From the NCBI GenBank assembly GCA_003561815.1, contig PWVP01000159.1, forward strand, positions 1-12,716: 12,716 nt of DNA, read 5' to 3'. A model generated the notes under the pieces. That model searched no databases, had not been told where the DNA came from, and saw only the letters and a program-made list of their open reading frames with translations. Positions 1 through 5,575 of the stretch are shown piece after piece. Origin of the DNA: Campylobacterota bacterium. GTDB taxonomy: Bacteria > Campylobacterota > Campylobacteria > Campylobacterales > SZUA-545. How positions within the stretch are numbered: position 1 is the first letter of the stretch; every line of letters starts with the position of its first letter. A program made the translations under genes and the position numbers.

Positions 1-170
1 AGGGTGATGGGATCCTGGCTGAGCCCCCAGAAGGTCAAAAGCGGCTGCAAAAAGTAGATCGAGAGCGTCACCAGTGTGCGCTCTTCGAGCTCTTTAAAGA
101 GCCGCTTGGCCATAAACCCCAGCAAAATAAAGAAGTAGACCCCAGCGACCGAAAGCCACACCTCGCCCAT
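1..170 (-). CDS. AEC-family (auxin efflux carrier-like) permease, N-terminal fragment
   Basis: The reverse strand reads from an ATG at 170 without a stop to the left edge, giving about 56 residues that begin MGEVWLSVAGVYFFILLGFM. Two hydrophobic stretches are visible: residues about 5-20, and about 37-50 ending in the segment YFLQPLLTFWGL. Between them lies a basic/acidic loop (KRLFKELEER). This is the usual start of the AEC (Mem_trans) transporters, where the first helix is followed by a short cytoplasmic loop and a helix with a proline. Such proteins export small organic acids or amino acids across the inner membrane, but the substrate cannot be told here. The start is supported by AAGGAG (complement of 175-180) four bases upstream and a TACAAT box further up. 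The gene runs off the window, so the family call is moderate; another polytopic transporter is possible. Confidence 0.6.
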   Translation of the reverse strand, partial: MGEVWLSVAGVYFFILLGFMAKRLFKELEERTLVTLSIYFLQPLLTFWGLSQDPIT

Positions 171-186
171 AGCGCTCCTTTGGGGG

Positions 187-216
187 AATTGTACCCTAGG
201 GGCTTTTGGTACAATT
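187..216. promoter_or_regulatory. Divergent promoter pair built as a perfect inverted repeat
   Basis: AATTGTACC at 187-195 and GGTACAATT at 208-216 are exact reverse complements separated by 12 bases. Each arm carries a TACAAT -10 box: complement of 188-193 facing the permease gene, and 210-215 facing the propeller gene. At a 17-bp spacing, the -35 position of each promoter falls on the -10 box of the other, so polymerase bound at one should block the other. Predicted start points are about 181 (minus) and about 222 (plus). The -10 identity is read directly; the mutual exclusion is inferred. Confidence 0.65.
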
Positions 217-223
217 TCGCCAG

Positions 224-1378
224 ATGAAACAAAGGCCGGATGTGCGGATTTTTCTGATCGTGTGTGTGCTGCTAACAGCCCTGTGGAGCTTTGACCAAAA
301 CGGCGGCGGCCTGGGCGGCTTTGAGCCCGGGGCTTATCAAAAGGAGAGCTTTTTCCCCACCGCCTTTAACCAGACGCGCCATCTAAACACCTGCTTTGGT
401 GAAAGCGCGCAGGTGCTCTGGCGCATCAAAACCAGTGGCTTTATCTTTGCCGCGCCGGTGCTGGACGCTGCGGGCAATATCTATATCGGAAACGCTGATG
501 GCACCTTTTTCTCCTTTGGGCCCGATGCTCAGGAGCGCTGGCGCTTTAAAACCGCCGGACAGGTGCGGGGTGAAGCGGTCATCCACCGCGATCATATCGT
601 GATCGCTGGGGGCGGGAGTGTGCTCTATGCGTGGGATCTCAATGGCACACTGTTGTGGACGCACCACGCTAGAGGCCGCTTTAACGGTGCACCGGCGATC
701 GATAGCGCGGGCCATATCTACGCCGCCGCGCAGGATGGCCACCTCTACGCGCTTAAACCCGATGGCACGCTGCTATGGCAGACGCGGGTGCAGACCCCGC
801 TGCGCGCTCCGGCGGTGATTCGCGCAGATGGAACGATCTTGCTCGCCGGGGAAAACGGGCGGCTCTATGCGCTGGACAAATCGGGCGCACTTTTGTGGGA
901 GCGATCGATCGGTGGGCAGATGGATACCGCGCCGCTGATCGACCGCAAAGGGCGCATCTATGTGGGCACGAAGGATTGGGCGATCTATGGGCTGGATTCA
1001 GAGGGCCAGGAGCGCTGGCGTCATGAGACCGGCTGGTATGTGACCGAATCCCCTGCCTTCGGGGCCGATGGGACGGTGCTGATTGGCTCATGGGACTGGA
1101 ATTTTTATGCCTTGGATCAAAACGGCTCACTGAGGTGGGAGGCGGAGGTGGAGAGCTATATCAGCTATGTGACCACCTCGGCTTTGAGCGATCGGTGTGG
1201 CCATGTGCTTTTTGCGGCACGAAACGGCAAGCTCTATCTGCATGATGCAAACGGCGAGCGACTCTGGTCGCTAAAGCTGGGCAACGCCATCTACGCCAGT
1301 CCCGGTGCCAGCCGCAAGGGCACCATCTATATCGGCACGCTCGAAGGGGCCCTCTATGCCATCGGAGCCAAAGAGTGA
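224..1378 (+). CDS. Membrane-anchored or exported PQQ-type eight-blade beta-propeller protein
   Basis: The 384-residue product has a hydrophobic N-terminal segment (about residues 9-22, FLIVCVLLTALW) that should act as signal anchor or uncleaved signal peptide, placing the rest in the periplasm. From residue 63 on it consists of repeats of about 40 residues with the pattern GxIYxGxxDGxLYALxxxGxLLW. The closing [LR]W tryptophans are at 66, 106, 145, 185, 225, 265, 305 and 348, so there are eight blades. This is the fold of BamB and the PQQ dehydrogenases, but no PQQ ligands or dehydrogenase motifs are evident, so it is more likely a binding or scaffold protein. I chose ATG 224 because the in-frame TTG at 206 lies upstream of the TACAAT box (210-215) and would not be in the mRNA. 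No Shine-Dalgarno precedes 224, which fits a leaderless message. The gene overlaps uvrC by 4 bp. Its precise role is unknown. Confidence 0.8.
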   Translation: MKQRPDVRIFLIVCVLLTALWSFDQNGGGLGGFEPGAYQKESFFPTAFNQTRHLNTCFGESAQVLWRIKTSGFIFAAPVLDAAGNIYIGNADGTFFSFGPDAQERWRFKTAGQVRGEAVIHRDHIVIAGGGSVLYAWDLNGTLLWTHHARGRFNGAPAIDSAGHIYAAAQDGHLYALKPDGTLLWQTRVQTPLRAPAVIRADGTILLAGENGRLYALDKSGALLWERSIGGQMDTAPLIDRKGRIYVGTKDWAIYGLDSEGQERWRHETGWYVTESPAFGADGTVLIGSWDWNFYALDQNGSLRWEAEVESYISYVTTSALSDRCGHVLFAARNGKLYLHDANGERLWSLKLGNAIYASPGASRKGTIYIGTLEGALYAIGAKE

Positions 1379-3192
1379 GTCTGCCCGACACGCTTAAAGA
1401 GACCATTCGCCATCTGCCCGATGCCCCCGGCGTCTATCAGTATCTGGACGAAAAGGGGCGCCTGCTCTATGTGGGCAAGGCTAAGAGCCTGAAAAACCGG
1501 GTGAAAAGCTACTTTAGTTTCACCCCCCATCTGGCCCCCGGTCCCAGGCTGGGCGCACGCATTGCGCGGATGATCGGCCAGACGCACGGGCTGGAGTATA
1601 TCGTGGTCGCCAGCGAGTCCGATGCGCTGATTTTGGAAAACTCGCTGATCAAACAGCTCAGCCCCAAATACAACATCCTGCTGCGCGATGATAAGACCTA
1701 TCCCTATATCTACATCGATCTCAGTCAGGATTTTCCGCGCTTTGAGATCACGCGAAAGGTGGTGCGCGGGCGGCAGATTCGCTACTTCGGCCCCTTTGCC
1801 AGCGGGGGGCGCGAACTGCTCAATGCGCTTTATGAGATCTTTCCGCTGGTGCAGAAAAAGAGCTGCGCGAAGGGCAAAAAGGCGTGCCTCTTTTTTCAGA
1901 TCGGCAAGTGTCTCGCACCGTGTGAGGGGCGTGTGACGCCTCAGGATTATCGCAAACTGATCGACGAGGCGATCGCCATGATTAATCACAAACGGCGCAT
2001 CACTAAAGCACTGAACGAAAAGATGATGCACCACGCCGAAAACGAGCAGTACGAAGAGGCGGCCAAACTGCGCGATCAGATCCAGTCGATCGAGGCTTCG
2101 AGCATCCAAAGCGGTGTCGATCTGGCTAAAGACGCCTTTTTTGATGTGGTGGCGATCGCTCAAAAGAGCGGCCGGGCCTGCGCGGTGCGGCTCTTTATCC
2201 GTGAGGGGCGGGTGATATCCAGCAGTCACAACTTTTTGCGTTTTAGTGAGGGGTTTGATCTCGATGAAGCGTATGAGCGCGCCTTTTTGGCCTTTTATGG
2301 TCCGGACGCACCGGTGACGGCGAGCACGGTCTATATCGCCCACCACTTTAGTGATGAAGAGCCGGTACGCAGCTGGCTGGAAGAGACACTCGGACGCAAG
2401 GTGCAGCTGATCGTCCCTCAGCGGGGTGAAAAACGCCAGATTGTCGATCTCGCGCTAAAAAACGCCGAAGAGATTTTAGGGATGCAAAAGCGCAAAGAGG
2501 CGAGTGAAGAGGCGATCGCTGCGCTTTTGGAGCTGGGGCGCACCCCGACGCGTTTTGAGGTGTTTGACAACTCCCACCTGATGGGCGAGGCGACGGTGGG
2601 GGCGATGGTGGTGTATGAACGCGGCGAGTGGCAGCGGGGTGATTTTCGCCACTACAACCTCACCGCCCGCGATGAGTACGGCCAGATGCGCGAAATGCTC
2701 ACCCGGCGGGTGGAGGCGTTTGAGAAAAACCCGCCCCCGGATCTGTGGGTGATCGACGGCGGCGAAACCCTTCGGCGGCTGGCGGTGGATATTTTGGCCA
2801 GTGTCGGCGTCACCCTGCCGGTGGTAGCAATCGCCAAAGAGAAACTCGATAGCAAAGCCCACCGGGCCAAAGGGGCCGCCAGAGATCTGCTCCACTGTGA
2901 GGGCGAACTTTTTAGGCTGGAAACCAGCGATAAACGGCTGCAGTTTTTCCAGCGGTTGCGCGATGAAGCTCACCGCTTCGCCATCACTTTTCACCGCAAA
3001 CAGAAACAGAAAAAAGACACCCAGATCGCCCTGCTCAAGAAAAAAGGCGTCGGCGAAGCGACCCTCAGACGGCTTTTAGATGTACTCGGCAGCTTCGAGG
3101 CGATCGAAGCGGCCAGCGAAACCGAACTCGAAACAATCGTCGGCCCGGCGATGGCACGAAAGCTTAAGGCTGAGCAGCCGGATAGATCATAA
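1375..3192 (+). CDS. uvrC: UvrABC excinuclease subunit C
   Basis: UvrC makes both incisions flanking a lesion after loading by UvrB in nucleotide excision repair, in the cytoplasm. The 605-aa length is normal. The N-terminal GIY-YIG nuclease shows GVY 19-21, YVG 32-34, Arg42 and catalytic Glu88. A CX6CX7CX3C set (Cys164, 171, 179, 183) matches the cysteines proposed to hold an iron-sulfur cluster in E. coli UvrC. The UVR domain that contacts UvrB lies at about 212-245 (ENEQYEEAAKLRDQI). The RNase H-like second nuclease has Asp398 (FDNSH), Asp461 (IDGG) and His533 (DEAHRFA). A tandem helix-hairpin-helix DNA-binding region ends the protein (about 553-597). The start is GTG at 1375, which overlaps the TGA of the propeller gene (GTGA), so translation is likely coupled. 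The 3' end overlaps the convergent mntA-like gene by 29 bp. Confidence 0.97.
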   Translation: MSLPDTLKETIRHLPDAPGVYQYLDEKGRLLYVGKAKSLKNRVKSYFSFTPHLAPGPRLGARIARMIGQTHGLEYIVVASESDALILENSLIKQLSPKYNILLRDDKTYPYIYIDLSQDFPRFEITRKVVRGRQIRYFGPFASGGRELLNALYEIFPLVQKKSCAKGKKACLFFQIGKCLAPCEGRVTPQDYRKLIDEAIAMINHKRRITKALNEKMMHHAENEQYEEAAKLRDQIQSIEASSIQSGVDLAKDAFFDVVAIAQKSGRACAVRLFIREGRVISSSHNFLRFSEGFDLDEAYERAFLAFYGPDAPVTASTVYIAHHFSDEEPVRSWLEETLGRKVQLIVPQRGEKRQIVDLALKNAEEILGMQKRKEASEEAIAALLELGRTPTRFEVFDNSHLMGEATVGAMVVYERGEWQRGDFRHYNLTARDEYGQMREMLTRRVEAFEKNPPPDLWVIDGGETLRRLAVDILASVGVTLPVVAIAKEKLDSKAHRAKGAARDLLHCEGELFRLETSDKRLQFFQRLRDEAHRFAITFHRKQKQKKDTQIALLKKKGVGEATLRRLLDVLGSFEAIEAASETELETIVGPAMARKLKAEQPDRS

Positions 3193-3472
3193 CCCCCTCT
3201 TGCGCGATCGCCTCTGTCAGGCTTTGATCGGTGATGTCATCCAGAAGCAGCAGATCGAAACGCTGCAGGATCGGCAATGCCTCCAGCTGCTCTCTGAGGC
3301 GTCCTAGCTGTGCTGGGCTTAGATCGCCTTTGATGGCCAGATCGATGTCGGAGCGTTCGTTGGCTGTGCCGCGTGCGCGGGAGCCGTAGAGGATGATCTG
3401 CTCGATCTGTGGGTCGCTTTGGGCGATTGTTTGGATCTGTCTGATGAGTTCGGAGGAAAGGTTCGGGCTCAA
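3164..3472 (-). CDS. mntA: MntA-type minimal nucleotidyltransferase antitoxin
   Basis: This 102-aa protein is a minimal nucleotidyltransferase (MNT). It has the pol-beta signature GSX10DXD: Gly30-Ser31, then Asp42 and Asp44, and a third acidic residue at Asp73 in RFDLLLLD. In studied HEPN/MNT pairs, such as HepT/MntA of Shewanella, this enzyme adds AMP units from ATP to a tyrosine on the HEPN toxin and so disarms it. The start is TTG at 3472, whose bases form TTGA with the stop of the HEPN gene. GAAGAG lies just upstream, so coupled translation is likely. The 3' end overlaps uvrC tail-to-tail by 29 bp and I see no terminator between them. The family call is firm. The antitoxin role is inferred from family and context, since some members of this group are described only as nucleotidyltransferases of unknown substrate. 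Confidence 0.88.
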   Translation of the reverse strand: MSPNLSSELIRQIQTIAQSDPQIEQIILYGSRARGTANERSDIDLAIKGDLSPAQLGRLREQLEALPILQRFDLLLLDDITDQSLTEAIAQEGVMIYPAAQP

Positions 3473-3864
3473 GAGAGCTCTTCGAGTTGGACTAAGAGCG
3501 CCTGAAGCAGGGGCAGATAGTGTGCAACAATCCGTTCATAGACCCTCTGGCTGGAGGCTTCGTTGTAGGTGTGGGTCATCAGGTTGCGATCTTCAAGGAT
3601 CGCTATCCACCCTTCACCGTCCTTGAGGATGCCATCGGCAAAGGCTTGTCTGAGCGTATTTCTGGGTCCACCGATCTCTAGATAGCCTTGATCGATCAGA
3701 TAATCCTGCAAAGTTTTCCACGCCAGCTCAAAGGTAAACTCAAAACGCTGGATAATCCCGTCGCGCTCCAAGTCGCTGGGTGTGCTGGTGCTGGCAATTC
3801 CCGCCTCCAGAGTTTTGAGCGCCTGCCTGTAGCTTAAGAGGCGCTGTTTCCACCGTTTGGACAT
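3469..3864 (-). CDS. hepT: HEPN-domain toxin, HI0074/HepT type (nucleotidyltransferase substrate-binding)
   Basis: The 131-aa, largely helical protein carries RFEFTFELAWKTLQDYL (residues 40-56) and EDRNLMTHTYNE (91-102), which are signatures of the HI0074 family, the partner of HI0073-type minimal nucleotidyltransferases. The second contains RX4HXY: Arg93, His98 and Tyr100. In HepT toxins the Arg and His form the RNase site at the dimer interface, and the Tyr is the residue that the MNT antitoxin AMPylates. All three are present, so the toxin looks intact. The ATG at 3864 has GAGGAG nearby upstream (within the complement of 3865-3880), and a TAATAT -10-like box lies further up. It is the first gene of a two-gene minus-strand unit with the MNT gene, overlapping it by 4 bp. 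RNase activity is inferred from the family. Confidence 0.87.
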   Translation of the reverse strand: MSKRWKQRLLSYRQALKTLEAGIASTSTPSDLERDGIIQRFEFTFELAWKTLQDYLIDQGYLEIGGPRNTLRQAFADGILKDGEGWIAILEDRNLMTHTYNEASSQRVYERIVAHYLPLLQALLVQLEELS

Positions 3865-3895
3865 GACCTGCTCCTCGCCTTGTGGATGAATCTCT

Positions 3896-3903
3896 TAATA
3901 TTA
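3896..3903 (-). promoter_or_regulatory. Probable -10 region of the hepT-mntA unit
   Basis: TAATATTA is self-complementary. On the minus strand it gives TAATAT about 34 bases upstream of the HEPN start, in a more AT-rich stretch than its surroundings. No -35 box is evident. The symmetry would also suit a small operator, and HEPN/MNT modules can be autoregulated, but that is only a possibility. Confidence 0.4.
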
Positions 3904-3935
3904 GCAGATTGTTGGTGAGCCCAGCACTCAGCCGC

Positions 3936-3941
3936 TACAAT
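3936..3941 (+). promoter_or_regulatory. queE: -10 box of the queE promoter (TACAAT)
   Basis: TACAAT sits in the context GCTACAATTCGCACC, close to the -10 contexts at 210-215 and 10479-10484. The predicted start point is about 3948, giving a leader of about 28 nt that contains GAGGAG (3966-3971). That supports the TTG at 3976 as start codon rather than the GTG at 3964. Confidence 0.6.
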
Positions 3942-3975
3942 TCGCACCACTAATCCGCAAAAGGTGAGGAGAGTT

Positions 3976-4623
3976 TTGGACGGTTATCGGTTTGAGGTGG
4001 TGGAGATTTTTGACTCTCTGGAGGGGGAGGGCAGCTGGATGGGGCGACACAGTGCGTTTGTGCGGCTGTACGGCTGCAACCTGCGCTGCACATGGTGTGA
4101 TAGCACCCACGCCTATGAAAAGCGCTTTAGCGGCGAGTCTCTCACGGCCGATGCGATCGTCGATCGGGTGCGCGATCGGGCGGTGAGTTCGGTGACGATT
4201 ACCGGGGGCGAGCCCTTTTTGTGCGAGGCGCTTCCGGCTTTAGTGGCGGCACTCACCCAGGCCGCGCTTGAGGTCAAAATCGAGACCAACGGCACCCTCT
4301 GGCAGCCCGAGTTGGCCCATCACATCACGCCGCAGCTCTTTATCGCCTGCTCGCCCAAGCCGCCAGAATACCGGGTGGATGAGCGGCTTATGGCGCATGT
4401 GAGCGAGCTTCGCTTCGTGGCCGATGGGCAGCTAAAGAGTGAGGCGATCTGGCAAGAGCCCTTTATAGAGGCCTACAAGCGCGGGGTGCCGGTGGTGCTG
4501 CAGCTTCAATCGGGTGCGCCTGAGAGCCTTTCGCGCGCACAAGAGCTCCAAAGAGAGCTTTTCGAGCATGGCATGAGCGTGCGGGTGCTGCCTCAGATGC
4601 ATAAGCTGCTTCAGATTCCCTAA
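3976..4623 (+). CDS. queE: 7-carboxy-7-deazaguanine synthase (radical SAM)
   Basis: QueE converts 6-carboxytetrahydropterin to 7-carboxy-7-deazaguanine using S-adenosylmethionine and a [4Fe-4S] cluster, a step toward preQ0 and queuosine in tRNA. The 215-aa product begins MDGYRFEVVEIFDSLEGEG, where SLEGEG is the typical N-terminal motif. It has the cluster-binding CX3CX2C at Cys34, Cys38 and Cys41 (YGCNLRCTWCD), a GGEP motif at 77-80 that contacts SAM, and KIETNGT and CSPKPP further on. I prefer TTG 3976 because GAGGAG at 3966-3971 precedes it. GTG at 3964 would add four residues and has no ribosome site within its short leader. It diverges from the HEPN/MNT unit. No other queuosine genes are in the window. 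Confidence 0.92.
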   Translation: MDGYRFEVVEIFDSLEGEGSWMGRHSAFVRLYGCNLRCTWCDSTHAYEKRFSGESLTADAIVDRVRDRAVSSVTITGGEPFLCEALPALVAALTQAALEVKIETNGTLWQPELAHHITPQLFIACSPKPPEYRVDERLMAHVSELRFVADGQLKSEAIWQEPFIEAYKRGVPVVLQLQSGAPESLSRAQELQRELFEHGMSVRVLPQMHKLLQIP

Positions 4624-4709
4624 TCGGCGCATGCGAACATATATCTTTTTTTTAGCCGTTGTGTGCCACACTCAATTTAGAAGATGGATGCCACTATTAA
4701 GGGGATGAG

Positions 4710-5570
4710 ATGAAACTATTTCGCACGGTGCTGCTACTGCTGATGGCGACGGGTCTGCTCTGGGCGGGCCGATCATGGGCGCCGATTATCGATCCGGCCT
4801 TTTTGGCGGAGAATCTGGAGAGCTCCGATCTGATAGTGGTGGATGTCCGCCCGGCGGAGGCGTACGCGAAGAGCCATATCCGTGGAGCATCGAGCCTGCC
4901 GGCCTATGAGAAGCTCTTTGGCGAGGGGTATATGATGCCTTCGCTGGAGACGCTCAGTCGCGTGATCTCTGAAGCGGGGGTGAGCAACCACTCTCAGGTG
5001 GTGGTCTATGACAACGGTGACTTTATCTGGGCGGCGCGGCTGGTCTGGCTTCTGGAGACGATGGGTCACGATCGGGTGAGTATGCTCTCAAGCGGGTTTA
5101 AACACTGGGAGGCGGATCTATTGCCGATTGCGACGGGTGAGAGCGCTGCCAGGCCGGGCCGGTTTGTGCCGACCATCGATCACGAACGGCTCAAGACCAA
5201 GCTGAGCACCCTGATGGCGATCGGCGAAAACATCCTGATTGATGCGCGAAGCGAGGAGGAGTATCAGGGGCTTAAGTCGATCGCCGATCGCCACGGCCAT
5301 ATCCCCACGGCGCGTAGCTACCCCTCCTGTGGAAACTACATCGATCCCCGCCAAGGGGGCGTGATGCGCTCACTCGATGAGCTGGCTGCGGTCTATGCCG
5401 ATCTCGATCCGGCCGATCCCATTATCATCTACTGTAACGGCGGGGCCGATGCGGCGCTAAACTATGTGGTGCTTCAGGCGCTGGGCTTCACAGTCTCGGT
5501 CTATGACGGCTCCTGGGCAGAGTGGGGCAACGATCCGGAGCTGCCGATCGAGAACCCCTCACAGCAGTAG
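4710..5570 (+). CDS. Exported two-domain rhodanese-family sulfurtransferase
   Basis: The 286-aa protein starts with a signal peptide (MKLFRTVLLLLMATGLLWAG; possible cleavage near residue 20-24), so it should act in the periplasm. Two rhodanese domains follow, as in thiosulfate and mercaptopyruvate sulfurtransferases. The N-terminal domain (about 27-140) has VVDVRPAEAYAKSHIRGA, but Asp101 stands where the active Cys would be (VVVYDNGD), so it is probably structural. The C-terminal domain (about 155-280) has LIDARSEEEYQG and the active-site loop IIIYCNGGADAA with Cys242. The loop differs from the classical CRxGxR form, so the sulfur donor is uncertain. Cys207 is an extra cysteine. AGGGG lies five or six bases upstream of the ATG. 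The next gene starts 5 bp after the stop, so the two are likely co-transcribed. The 86 bp upstream hold no clear promoter. Confidence 0.85.
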   Translation: MKLFRTVLLLLMATGLLWAGRSWAPIIDPAFLAENLESSDLIVVDVRPAEAYAKSHIRGASSLPAYEKLFGEGYMMPSLETLSRVISEAGVSNHSQVVVYDNGDFIWAARLVWLLETMGHDRVSMLSSGFKHWEADLLPIATGESAARPGRFVPTIDHERLKTKLSTLMAIGENILIDARSEEEYQGLKSIADRHGHIPTARSYPSCGNYIDPRQGGVMRSLDELAAVYADLDPADPIIIYCNGGADAALNYVVLQALGFTVSVYDGSWAEWGNDPELPIENPSQQ

Positions 5571-5575
5571 GGGCT

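Noticed and set aside
206..223. TTG start at 206 for the propeller gene
   Set aside because: It lies upstream of the TACAAT box that should drive the gene, adds residues unlike a signal sequence, and has no ribosome site.
1354..2346. Long open frame of 330 codons on the minus strand across uvrC
   Set aside because: It lies wholly opposite well-conserved uvrC codons, has no recognisable domain or ribosome site, and is explained by the GC-rich codon use of the real gene.
4624..4709. Possible terminator (T8 run at 4646-4653) and promoter boxes (TATATC, TATTAA) between queE and the rhodanese gene
   Set aside because: The only nearby palindrome (CGCATGCG, 4628-4635) has no loop and is 10 bases from the T-run. 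The -10 candidates match only four of six positions, so none is firm enough to call.
5522..5575. Longer start for the GGDEF-EAL gene inside the rhodanese gene
   Set aside because: The added 18 residues are an out-of-frame reading of the rhodanese C-terminus. ATG 5576 follows the stop by 5 bp and gives a normal N-terminus.
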